From assembly GCF_041381155.1 (NCBI RefSeq), contig NC_091149.1, positions 8,820,609 to 8,884,608 on the forward strand: a stretch of 64,000 nucleotides of DNA. The letters run 5' to 3'. This stretch comes from Argopecten irradians. Taxonomy: Eukaryota; Mollusca; Bivalvia; Pectinida; Pectinidae. The notes under the pieces were generated by a model that worked only from the letters and a program-made list of their open reading frames with translations, searched no databases and was not told where the DNA came from. The position numbers and the translations under genes are program-made. Shown here piece by piece: positions 1 through 12,300 of the stretch. Positions within the stretch are counted from its first letter, which is position 1. Every line of letters begins with the position of its first letter.

Positions 1-1203
1 TGAAAATAATTGACTTTATCAAGCAGCGAATATTTACATTAATTTTTTTAATAAAATGCGCCAGCATGTTAACAACTCCAAATATTTGATGAAAAACTAA
101 ACCAAGAAATATAATGATTTAAACACAATAAGGTAAAATTCACATGAATCTATATCCCGGGCTATACTCGTCATGAAATTTTGATATTTTTTAAGTTTTA
201 GATATTGCCTAGAATCTTGTTTTGTGACAAATCATTTTTAATAAAACGAATATATATGATCATGACAAATATAATTAATTACTGATAAAAGGAAACGGAA
301 CTTTTTTTTGTCAACGAAAATCTAGAGCCACAAAATTGATTAAAATATTTATGTTTTATGTAAATGAAATCAAGTTGATTTGAAATCTCCATTCTACAAG
401 CAGATAATTACACAAGGAATATTATCACTAAGTTTTATGATCAACACGTTTTATCATAGTTTCGGTCTCGCTCATGCATATATTACGAGCAGGAGACACA
501 TGGATATTAATTATGTGAATGTTAAAAATCTGGAGGTTTTTTGTTGCAAAGGAGGCTGGTGAGCCTTAGTGACGGGACTTTATATCGATATGTAGGATGA
601 TTTTGAAAGGAAAATCATCGCTCTTTCCAGCGGTAGTAGCCGATTTTATGATGATGTGCTAGAAGCCGCTAAAGGTAGGCGGGCTAGAAATTTAGCCAAA
701 ACGTTCAGCTGACGTTTGATCTTCAGCAAATGAGACTTCAATCATATTTAACTCCACCTTCTTCAAGTTCAGCCAATCATCGCCACCTTAGAGTGAGTGG
801 GACGCGACTATCTTGTTGCATCACTTCATTCAATACAATGTACACTCGCTACAGTACTGTAGTATAGTACTTTCGTCGTTCACAGATAGGGTTCAACGGC
901 ATTAACTTCAAATTCCCCATTGAAGTATCACAGACGCCTTCAACTTAATTTAAGATTTTTCCTTATCTACTTTAATGCTTTCCTATGGGGGATTTTAAGC
1001 TAAATAAACCTTCAAGTTCAGGAATGTTCCTGAAACTGAACGTATTTTATAATGTATAACGCATATAAACAACACAAATCCTATTGTTAATTGTCCTAAT
1101 CCTGCAATGAAAATAACAATGCATCACTTGCCATATAACTCCATAAAAATGACACAAAAATCATCACATGTTGATCTACTTATACAATAAATCAAGTTAC
1201 ATT
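1..1203. other. AT-rich flank, no gene recognised
   Basis: This stretch lies outside the inverted duplication: what follows the matching minisatellite on the right side, from 45931, is unrelated to it. The only open frame, 380-562, has no splice context, domain or paralogue and is taken as chance. The missing 3' exons of gene D' would have to lie here or further left on the minus strand, but none of the family's C-terminal motifs is visible. Confidence 0.6.
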
Positions 1204-1544
1204 GCAGGCATACGTGTATGACTTTATCAAATTATATAATATACATACGTGTATGACTTTATCAAATTACATTGCAGGCATACGTGTATGACTTTATCAA
1301 ATTATATAATATGCATACGTGTTTGACTTTATCAAATTACATTGTATGCATACGTGTATGACTTTATCAAATTATATAATATACATACGTTTATGACTTT
1401 ATCAAATTACATAGTATACAAATGCACATACGTGTGTGACTTTACCAAATTACATTATATTAACACGTATATGACTTTATCAAATTATATAGTATACATA
1501 AGTGTATGACTTTATCAAATTACATACATATGTAGTATACATAC
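1204..1544. repeat. Minisatellite at left edge of inverted duplication
   Basis: Tandem copies of a unit of roughly 35-36 bp built around CATACGTGTATGACTTTATC followed by AAATTAYAT. Copies differ by point changes and short deletions. It ends directly at the donor side of exon 4 of gene D' and mirrors the array at 45540-45930 in gene D. Homology between the two arms stops within these arrays. Confidence 0.85.
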
Positions 1545-4134
1545 GTGTAAGACTTTCAGTGTGGCAGCAGGAGCTATGACAGGTTGAACAATCTGAAAAC
1601 AAGTGCAGTGAAATCAAACGACTTTAAAATGCAAAAATGCTGTAAGGCCTAAAATGTGAAATCAATTTGAAAATGTATGTTAAGAGATCATGAAAATAAA
1701 CATTAAGCATAAGTGGAGATGGTTTTATCTTTACTTTGTAATAACTATGCTATAATATAGTAAAAACGAGAACAATTGATCATATTTTTGCGTCCATGAA
1801 ATATTGAAAGCTTACGTCATTATGACGTTAGAATTCATTTGTATTTGGCCCTACTCGGCAATTTCAAGTTGCCATACATTTCTTAATTCATTCTATGTAA
1901 TGTAAATTTTATTTCAAGCATAAAATTACTGCATTTATTTCAAATAATTCGTAGACTGAGTTTTCGGTCAACATGTGTTATGTTGAACTCTCGGAAGGAA
2001 CTGTTGCCTTCGGCCTCAGGCAACAGTTTGGCATAGCACATGTTGATCTCAAACTAAGTCAACAAATGTATTGTATAACGTGATCTTACCGTGATGAGAG
2101 TGATGGTAATGGGTTCCTCTTTTTCTCCCACAACACCACGTCATGCAATGCGAAGAGCAGGCTCTCTTTGATTTATAAGTAGCTATCAAGATAGGCAAAT
2201 ATGGTGAAAACATAATTGAATGCAGTTTAACAGAAAACCATAGCCTCTATGCAAAGTAAATGTTTCCTTCTGTACACTTTTTCATAACTTGATATATGGG
2301 GAAAGAGATATATCAGTACGTATGTATTATGAATATATGAAATACACAAGAAGTTCCGGATGTGCGCTATTACTGGGAGAGTTCGGGCGCTGACTAAAGA
2401 CTATATTACACGTGCATATAAGCAACAAAAAATCACTACCATGCTTTCAAAAACTTACGCATGCGCAAAGACATTCTAATTGCCGTTGAACAACGAAAGA
2501 AAATCAGTGGTTGAGCTCTAGTTTATAAGACATGCGCATTACAATTTCTTGTTTTTGTGCACATGCGCACTACATGTAACAAGTAAGCTCGATCACGCCC
2601 AAGGTCCACTACAGTCACTATATAGCTTGCGCCCGAACTCGCCCACTGATCTTCACTAACAATTCGTGTAGCGTTTTATATTATTTGATGTTGCGTTCGA
2701 GCTTATTAACTATCCCTCACAAGTTAAAGAGAAAGATTATATATCGCAGAAGTGGTTGGATATATCAAATCCATTTAAAAGCTCCAAAACTCGTCTAAAA
2801 TGTCGACCAGTTTTTAACAGCATACTGCATGATCAAACATTCTAATAGGTTACGGATATGTTACTCCGAGAATTTTTTTTAAATGCATGTAGTTGTTCAT
2901 TCCTTAAACTATGTTTTAAAACATAAACTTTGGTTATATAGGCTTGTGAGAAATCAATAGTGAAATAAATCTGCTTTCGAATTTTAGAAAATGTTCAAAG
3001 GAAACTTACGTGTACAGTTCGCCAAATAAAGCTTGTCAGTATTTTGCACAAATCCGGTCTGTAATGTAATATTATGAGCAATACAAACCTCTCGATGACC
3101 ATGAAACTACAAGCATAACGTAATAAAAGGGTTTAAGACCCTATTTAACCTAGTGATCATTGGTATGCCTTGTTTATTAACATTTCTTGGGTATATGTGG
3201 ACATAATTAAGTTATAAAACAGTTTATTTACATCAAGCCTTAACTTCAAAATGTGTCTGGTATGATTTCATTATCGAAATAATGATCAGAGATCAAAGAG
3301 TTTAAAGATGCTCCACCGTTGACGAATGGCATTTTCCAAAAACCGGAGCAGACGAATAAGTATTTTCTTCGTTTAAAAAAACAACTTATTTACATCATTA
3401 GAGTCATTGAAAAGTTAAGGCATCTTATTTTATTTCAAAATTAAAAATTATATTGAAAATAATAAATTGCTTCCTGAAAAAAAATGCGCCATGCCAATAT
3501 GGAATGAAGTACTGATTGCACTTGTATCAAGAGAAAAAATTATTTTCTTTGTGTTGGTTGTGATGATTATATACACATATACACGATTAAACACCAATTA
3601 TTGTTCAAATGATGGGTATCGGTTAAGCTCTCTCTGTTTGTTTAACAACCATTGGTGTATTCTTTCTTTATAAAATATATATCATAATCATAGTTTTGAA
3701 GAGGTTTGGAAATCTTCTAACATGAAACATCTGCATGGAAACAAAAACCGTTTTTAACACCCAAAGAAAAAATGTAGTTACAAATGTTGAAGGAGTTATG
3801 GAAACCTGTGCATTAGGATGTCAAATTATCCGGGCTGGTGTAGGGATGTTGATGGGCCCTTTTGATTTTTTTTTTTTTTTAGATTTCTTGTATAATAAAT
3901 TTTAAAAAGTATTTATGGACCTACCAAGGTATCTGTCTTTATCTCGATCCACGACTCATATTTGTCATACTGTGTTTCTTCCAAACAGGAACCGGAAGTC
4001 AGCGTATCGATAGGAAATGAATTCTGGGATGCTGCAGCTAGTATTGGAATATCTGATTGTGCGCACAAGCAGGGGTCATTTGCTACTGTGAAGTTAATCG
4101 TCAGAAAGCAAACCAAAAACACAGCGGACAACAT
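1545..4134 (-). CDS. Gene D' (5' partial): secreted SH3b-like plus Cys/His module protein
   Basis: Inverted copy of the first four exons of gene D. Exons in transcription order are 4134-3925 (signal peptide and first part of an SH3b-like domain, phase 0 end), 3058-3010 (GFVQNTDKLYLANC segment completing the domain), 2182-2090 (first Cys module, CSSHCMTWCC, with a His-rich tail) and 1592-1545 (second Cys module, CSTCHSSCC). All have AG/GT borders and compatible phases (0, 1, 1, 1). Replacements against D include Ser for Phe at residue 3, Ala for Glu in exon 1, Thr for Ile at the start of exon 2, and Trp for Ser in the first Cys module. The C-terminal exons present in D are not found before the window edge, so this is either a truncated duplicate or continues outside. 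The ATG follows a likely acceptor, as in D. Peptidoglycan binding is inferred from the SH3b-like fold only. Confidence 0.75.
1966..2050. repeat. Hairpin in intron 3 of D'
   Basis: Imperfect palindrome. CAACATGTGTTATG on the left pairs with the CATAGCACATGTTG block on the right, and CTGTTGCC pairs with GGCAACAG around a short loop. The mirrored copy is at 45032-45117. Confidence 0.7.
2372..2647. mobile_element. Short terminal-inverted-repeat (MITE-like) element
   Basis: Inverted termini ACTGGGAGAGTTCGGGCGC at 2372-2390 and its near-complement ending at 2647 bound about 276 bp with no coding content. It lies in intron 2 of D', with a mirrored copy at 44436-44710 in gene D, so it predates the inverted duplication. 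No convincing target duplication was seen. Confidence 0.7.
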
Positions 4135-6081
4135 CCTACAAAATTAATAACGATTAATGATCATTGTTCAGTTGATCTGGCTAGGTGTCCTATTAAGATC
4201 TAACTTCATTTAAGGACTACCGCCACTGTATGCAATGAGTTACGTAATTTAGTTACAGTATATTTTGGCAGGCTGCGGTATATTCATGTTTTATCTTACT
4301 GTAATAGCGGAAGTCTTGCTCTATTATAGTAATATCTAAATGAACAAATTTAATCGATACATATGAAAAATATCACCCGATGTGCATGCAAAGCATCAAT
4401 TTAGAAATGATATAATAGATTGTTCTATTCATCTATATCTATTGCTATTTCATTTAAGCAAAATTTATTAACAAAAAATCACTTATATGAAATAATTTGT
4501 ATACTGTCTGCTGTAGCAATATTCCTAAACTTATAATTTCATTATCTCAAAATATAGCACAGGTTTATTAATAAAGATAAACTTGTTTAAGAGAATCGGG
4601 ATATCGACATCGATAGCATATCTTTTCGATTGGTTAGGCATTGAAATGTAAGTGTAATAAAATAATAATAATGAAGTAAGTCATAGTTTTCAATAAATCA
4701 TGACGTGCTACCTACAGCATTACAATTAACGATACGATAAATTCCAGCGTATTATAAGTACAACGCAATAATACGCCCTAAACAGAATATATCTCACGTA
4801 ACATGTAATTTTTCCTAACAATACCTTATATTGTTGATTCAGATCGACAGATCCGTCCTGGCTTTGTAGTTGTGCACTTCAGATGCCGTTATCTTTTAAA
4901 ATAGTTTATCGTGATACCGAGACACGCGATAAGGTCAAGGTCATTTCACTCTCACGGTTAGTAGTACAATTATTCCGACCCAGACGTATATTCTATTTTA
5001 GATTTATAAATAGGAATGTGACCAAATATCTAATAACCTATTTGTTTTGAATTTACTTTTGTCTGAGTATTATCATGGCTCATATAATTTGTACTTAACT
5101 ATTTGTATCATTGAAAAGACAATTAGCTTAATGAGGTCAAGATACTTAATTAGTTTTAATATCTTCCTTTCATATTACTGCAAAATCTTCTCCTTTTCCT
5201 TAAAACCATTGAAATGGAACACATTTTTGAAAAAAACCCAACCCAAAACTAAATCAATATTTAACAAAAAATAAAATAAAATAAAGATATCAAGGTTAGT
5301 TGCTTAAGAAATGTTTAAAAAATATGAAAGTATTTGTCCCAGATTACAAGTGCGTTAAAAGCATATCCAATTTGCTTTGTCTCCGACACGTCTCCTTATC
5401 AACCTGCCGAAGCGATGACTAACGTTTACAATTGGTTGGATATAATAGTTTTCGATTGAAACCTGAATCCACCATCAACGTTTTAGACCTGATGTAGAGA
5501 AAGAGCTATTTAGATATAGTAAAACTAACATTTACTCAAAATGATATTATGATACTATATTTATACTCTCAGGTAGTGACTTATGAAAATTAACATTGAC
5601 TGAAAATAAAAATATATAAAGTAAATGTAAAAAAAATCCTGTACACCCTCGATTGGCTAGTGTCTAATTTCTCTATCTGGAGAATAGTGATGAAGTTGCA
5701 TTTCTACCGCAATAGGTGGTGTTATTCAACTCTCAGGACATTAAATAAACACTGCAGTCGTTGATTGACAATTTGTTTATATTACACGTGGTAAAATATT
5801 TGCAATCAAAAAAGATTACTCACTGCTTACTAAGTGTAAGTATAAAAAAATCTAAAACTTTATTTATTGTAAAACAAGTTGAATAACTGATTATTTCAAC
5901 GAGTAACCAAGAATAAATTAAATATTAGCATGGATATCTCAACAAAAGTGAAATATTTCGGCTAAAATCTTTCACATGGCGCGGGTTGATATATCCTTAT
6001 CAACCTGACAGATCTATGTTTGGTTATTTTCTCCCATACCAAAATTATAAGATTAGGATTATTTTTTTCGCGTCAGCAATT

Positions 6082-6195
6082 AATGGCGTCCTCGACAATA
6101 GTCTCCACAAGTATCGATGACGTCATCGTTAAGCGTGCGTGAGCTGTCTTTTCCCTAGCAACCACAGGGAAGCCCTGTCCAGAATGGGAGAAATA
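6082..6195 (+). repeat. Dispersed repeat, GAGCTGTCTTTTCCC family
   Basis: Copy of a dispersed element recognised by CGACAATAG at one end and GAGCTGTCTTTTCCCTA in the middle. Other copies are at 20868-21010, 26430-26575, 40795-40912 (inverted) and 59080-59205 (inverted). It lies just downstream of gene A's stop. Confidence 0.65.
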
Positions 6196-6291
6196 CTTAT
6201 TAATGGTATGTGTCGTTTTTGCCTTTTAATACATATAACAACTAGCGAGTGTATAGAATATCATAACAAACAAGACAAGTCCTAGTTACCC

Positions 6292-6297
6292 TTTAAT
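6292..6297 (-). promoter_or_regulatory. Possible ATTAAA poly(A) signal of gene A
   Basis: ATTAAA on the minus strand begins about 11 nt after the stop codon of gene A. The same arrangement is conserved in gene C (40695-40700). The signal is the common variant hexamer; cleavage evidence would be needed. Confidence 0.4.
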
Positions 6298-6308
6298 TAT
6301 TACCATTT

Positions 6309-9300
6309 CTACCATCTAACAGTAAAGTATCTCGAAGGAAGATTTGGATGCTTGGAATCATCTGTAAGATGTGTCCCTGGTATATATGGTATATTTATCA
6401 CAGTCGGCACTCCAGAACAGGCTTGTACGGCCATCTAAAAATAGAAAAATGAAATGTTTATAGCAATAAAATTGATTTAATTGACTTATATAAAGATGCT
6501 CCACCGCCGACAGAGAACTTAAATCATACTCATTATTTTGACAGTAACTGATGTCTAAACATGTATTTGTGCCCAATAAACAGAAAAATACATTAACAAA
6601 TAATTCACTTTGCTTTTGGTGAATGTTCATTCCATATATGACATAATATGATTTTTTTATGATGTAGCTCAAACTTTTCAATGGTGGTAATGATGTAAAT
6701 TAAGCAATTTTTGTTACTGAAGAAAAATACTAAGTCGCCTGCTCCTGTTTCCATAAAAAAACCTAATTGTCAGCGTTGTAGCATCTTTTGAAGTCTATGC
6801 TATTAGTTATATAAAGGGTCAAATAAGTAATATCAAAGGGATTTCCCAGATGACACGGGATCCCATCAAACGTACGTCTGTAGGATACGAATTACTTCAA
6901 ATGGTAAATATGGGACAAGGAAGTAATTCCAACCGTGTGGACAAAACAAAATTGACAAATGTTTGAGACTATCTGCTCCTTTATTAAGACATACAAAACG
7001 AACACGTTAAATAATATGAGTATAAGGTATATTTGATATGCTCTGATTTTCCTCTACTTGCATTGGCTTATATATGGGCATGTGGACTTCAATATAAAGC
7101 ATATCGCCTCGATTTTCCTCTTTAAGAATCATCGAGTCAGTATATATTCTTTGATAGTATTTCCCAATAATTGAGATCTTTAGAGTGACGTCATAACAAT
7201 CGTTTTTCTTGTAATTTACATATACATCGGGTTATCATTTTGACATTTGTCTAAGGAATTACATATCTGATAAAGAAATAAAATACCCTTTTTTCGGCCA
7301 TAGCATGTTTTCAATGTTAGAATTTAAAATAATGATCTCTGGTATTTAATTAAACCATGGCGGTATAAATCCATATTTACCCCAACAAATGTCCATAATA
7401 AATAACATATCTTTCGAAAAATAGCTGATTTTTTTTAATACAAATTACACACACACACACACAACAAAAACAAATAAATAAAAAACCTATAACAATAAAT
7501 GAGTAAAAAATGTAATCAAATGAATAAAAAATGAATAAATATTCAAAAAAAATAAAAATCGATGAAAATGATAAAAATCACTTTACTTTGAATCCGTCCT
7601 GAGTACACTCAATGAAGATGCCACTGTAGCCCTCGTGTAACCTGTCCTGCTGGTACGTGTTATTCCAGAAGGTCCCCACGGGTGTGTAGGCAGGAATCTG
7701 TCGGGTCGTGTTACAGTTAATGGCTACCTAAAGATCAAATATTTATTTATTTAAATAGTCTACATCGGCGAGAGAACATAAATAATATTCATCATTCGAA
7801 CGATAACTGATAGCTTAATTGTGTATATTTATGTTTGATTAACAGAAAAATATATATAAAATAATTAGTTTTGCTTTAGTTGTCTGCAACATCAATCCAT
7901 ATAAGGCAATAATTAATTATTATTATTGTTTTTTTTTTTTTTTTTTGGGGGAGGGGGGGAGTGAAATTAATCATTGTAAATACTTTTATAAAGAAATAAA
8001 AGAATAAGCTAAAACTAGTTAATAATGTTAAAAGTAATTTTTATCCCGTATGAAAATACCAATTCATATTCTCCTGTTTTCAAAAGATACAAATTACCAT
8101 TCGGTTTCGCTGTAGCATCCTTAAAGAAGCGACAATGGTAAACAAAAGGAACAAGTTAACATGGATAACCATCTTATACTATAAACCAATCTGTTTCCAC
8201 GACAACTTAATTTTGCATTTTCATATCAAGCGATTTCTATTCACAGCGATATTTCACAGGTAATAATTATAAAAAATGAATTTGTCTCCCACGAAAATTG
8301 ACCATAACGGAACTGAATGATTCCATTGTATATTGCAGTCTGCGATACAATCCAAACGTCGACCATGACCTAGTGTTTCAAATGCAATTTGGTTTCGAAT
8401 GATGTTGCTATGGTGAGGTCAGTATAAACCATTAAGGATGTATTTTGTCCATAAATGAAAAAAAATGCTTTTTACAGAGGACCAACGTTTCTGTCTCCTC
8501 CCCTTTACGTCACGTCTTTCTTAACTTTGATTTGTTACGTACCGATAACCCTTTATACCAGTGGCTAGTATCTGAGGGTATCCCTTGACAGTTGGACATT
8601 AGAAAATTCTCAGTTTTAGAAGCCCATGGGTCTGAGCAGCGATCTGATGAGTTTGTGTTGATCTCCGCTAAAGCATGTATGACAGACATTTTGTCACATG
8701 TATGAGCTGAACCCTGTATCACACCTGGAAATGGTTTAAAGGAAAAAAAAAATGGCGTCGCCGTTTGTACCGTCGCTTCTTATTGGCTGAGATAACGGTC
8801 TTATGATTTCTTAGACAAAAGAGTACAAGAATGAAATTTGAATATTGAAGAGATTATTTTTTAGTATATTATACGAATAAATTTGAATATAATTTTTATG
8901 TTTATGGAAATATAACACGAATATCTGAGTAATAAAACCCAAAGCTAAAGATAATCTCTTCAATATTCAAAAATCCTTTTTGGACTCCTCTGTCTAATCA
9001 CAGGTATAAGCTGCAATAAACATGCTAAGGATGAGTACATATTTTCTATGACTTAACATTACAAATCGACTACAGCATCGACGACAAAATTCCAACCGTC
9101 GGATTACTAACATAAAACATTGCATTTGTTGTAATATTTTAGAATTTTTTTACAAACTACACGCATTTTAAAGAGTTATCTAACTTTGTCACAAAGTCAT
9201 TTTTAAGTGAATGTCGCTCACAAAATAACGACGTCAACAGTGATATATCCACCCGCAAGTGATGTAATCTCTGATATCGAAAGACGGAATATTTACCACA

Positions 9301-12300
9301 AACACACAAATGAAGAAAGTAACGATGAATGTCTCGTGACCTTTACGAAATTGCGTGCGGCTTACTCCACCATTCGATTTGTATTTCTCATTACGTATGG
9401 ACGGTGTGTTAAACCTTTAAACTAATCAAAATATTGGCAAGGGAGATTTACTCTGACATAACCTTAACTTGCATAGTATTAAATAGCGCCATATTTATTT
9501 TTGAATGTTGTTTTTTAATAATGGCTTTCAGATAGAGCCTTTCAGTACCTTAAAATGGCTAAATACATGCAAAATAAACGAAACATTAACTGATGATAGT
9601 GCAAACATAAATATACCGATAACATAATGCAAACATAAATATACCGATAACATAATTGCAAAGCACGAGAAAGTAAATTTTATAAAACTAATGCTAAAAT
9701 ATGTCAATTTTCTTAGCATAATTCAACTGTTAAGGTTTGTGTAAATTTGAAAACAAACGGCATTCAGTAAACGTCAAAAGGGTATATGCATACGGCTAGA
9801 AATAGCCAGATTTATTGCTAATAACAAAAAATTGACATACTTGGACACGTTCTATAGTTACAAGGTAGAACCTCGTTGGCATGGTTACAATGACGTAGGC
9901 AATGCCGTCGCATATGTCCGTTTCCACATGTGACACTGCACTGTCCCCATTCCGACCAAACTGTTTAATGATTTAAGTTGACATATAAAACCCTGCACCA
10001 TAAATCCATTGGTATTTTCAGTAAAACATCCACTTCTGAAACACCTTCTTATTAAGATCACTTTCTTTCTTATTCAAATTATTTGGAGTATTCTCTTAAA
10101 ATGAATACCTTCTTAATTACGCTGCAGCTAGGGCCACTTAAGGATGACCTCGATTTGTGTAAATATCAGTGTGTTTTGGGAGGCTGTGGTATGTTCGTGT
10201 TGTATCGCTTTGCAGAAGAATGAAATCTTGTCCATTTGATAGCGGCATATTCTGAAGAAGGCGCGTTGCATTAACATTTATCTTACAATTAACATATGTG
10301 CCATAAAATATAATTGTTTGTTTGTATTAGATTAAAAAAGAAATATAAAAGAAGCCGAAAATGAAACTGGTTTGCAGAAAGAAAAATATTTCAGACCCAT
10401 TATTGATTTAATATTACTAATACGCTGTTGACACAATGCTTCTTATAAGGGACCGCAGAATCAAACCAAAAAAAAAAAAAAAAGACTCCTGGAAATCCCC
10501 TTGTGGGGACTGGCTTTCATAGAGAGGTGAATGTTTCAGAGCCTACTGATTGGGTAGTAAGGGCGCATCAGTTTCAAATGTTTTAGATATCATAGAGAGG
10601 TGAATAATTCCGAGCATACTGATCGGGTATTCAGGGCGCATCGATTTCAAATGTTTAATGTTAGGGTTGCGCAATGTATGTAGATGTAAAATATGTAAAG
10701 AAATTTTAAAATTCTGTCAAATCTGTTTGCGACAGGGGGAGGTTATCAATATTGGAATCTCATGAATATTTTGGTCATTTTTTGGTGCGGAATTCAGCAT
10801 AAGAAAACAACCCCTATATAAAAGTTTAGCAAGATGGTAGATCAAAATGCCATTCTTGAACATTAGTGACAGGTGACCAATCTTGAAAACTCCATTTAAC
10901 CTGGACAGTGGCAAACGTTAACATTGTTGTTTATGTAAAATAATTTGGTTTTGCGGTCTGTATAACGCGCAAACAATTGAAATATTAAATATTGTGTATT
11001 ACACGTATACGCCAACTAAAATAATAAAACATTTTTTTGTAGCAGCATTTAAAAAATGGTGGTAGGTGGCCTTTACCATTTCTTTTCTTTTCTGTGCTAC
11101 TCTTATATATTTTAATCAGACGTGACCTAAACCATAACATGGAAGGTAGATGATATTCATGGTCGGTAGCCATAGGGTTATTAAAACAAGTATGTATTCC
11201 TCAGATGATTGACGTATAACGAAAATCAGGCGAATGTTTTTTTATTCTATTCGGAAGGATTACTAGACACAGCTATTTGTTTGTTAGTCTCCGGTTATAT
11301 CTATTCCGTCTTTGCATATTACAGAGTTAGCTCCCTTGCGGATAGGTATCAATTGTAACGTCATTATTTTGTGAATGCAGTTCGCGTTGTTTTCTCCTAA
11401 AAGTATAACGTTACGCTCGCAAACACATGACGTCACAATCAATACCTACCCAAAAGGCAGATAACTCTGTAATATGCAAATATAGAATAGGTAAGTGTAA
11501 TATCATGTTAAGGATGTACTCCTCTGAGAAGTGTTTGATATGTATGGATGTTTGTAGAATTTATTTTCTGGTTGTCTTCTTTAAAATTATACCAGTTTTG
11601 ATCAATAAGACTTATAATTTTTATCAGAATAACAACATATGCTATCCCTACCCCTTAATTTTGAGCTACAAAATGCACCATTTTCAGCCATTTTTGCCAA
11701 ATTTAGCCCTTTATAGAAAAAGTTCTGGTATTAAACTTTTGTTAATATTTTGCATATCAACAGGGAAAGGGTTGTTCTTTCTAAATCAGGCAGAAAAATG
11801 GGGAGTCCGTGTGCTTACTTTTTTGTCCCATTTGAATATTTGTTATTTTTCAGTATTTCCGAGTAAAAAATAAATGTGCTCAAATAACCATTAAATGTAA
11901 AAATAAAGTGACAAAAGTGTATCATATCACACATTTATGCTCAATATCTTAATGACCACGAACCCAGTAAAGATTTACAGCAAAAATTAGCTCGATACAG
12001 CTAAAAATACTGGCGCAGTGATGATTTAAGTAAACACAATTTCAGTAAAAAATGGTAAAACTGTGGCTCTACTCAAAGCGAAAAAAGACACAATTTCAAA
12101 ATGGCCGCCAAATGGGCCATTTCTTAAAATCCCCGTATAAAAAAAAATCCACTAAAACTAGAAATGTAATTTTTTGACAAAATTTGCAACTGGCAACTTC
12201 CTACAGATACTGATAGATTTTATTTGAAAACCTCATAACTTCTTTGATCTATATCGAAACGAGACTTCAACGGGACTGAAACCTCAGAAGAATACAACCT

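Larger units (their letters stand above)
4135..6308. other. Intergenic region between D' and A
   Basis: Contains the promoter side of D' and the downstream side of A. A dispersed-repeat fragment (4210-4310) sits about 75 bp upstream of the D' start, and a second repeat family lies at 6082-6195. The open frame 5047-5274 is unsupported. The region is mirrored at 40684-43016, where the right copy carries a 165-bp extra segment. Confidence 0.6.

Noticed and set aside
1204..1544. CRISPR-like spaced repeats
   Set aside because: Units are contiguous and diverged, with no unique spacers; eukaryotic minisatellite.
6358..6681. 107-codon minus frame and its mirror at 40311-40634
   Set aside because: Only the last part overlaps the terminal exon of A/C, and the terminal exon is read in a different frame (ending YFTVRW). 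The rest is intron.
7448..7462. CA dinucleotide run
   Set aside because: Ordinary short microsatellite, differing slightly between arms; not informative beyond that.
11427..11873. 148-codon open frame in gene A intron 2
   Set aside because: It starts in a MITE and runs into the TTAA element; no transposase motif, absent from the mirrored locus.
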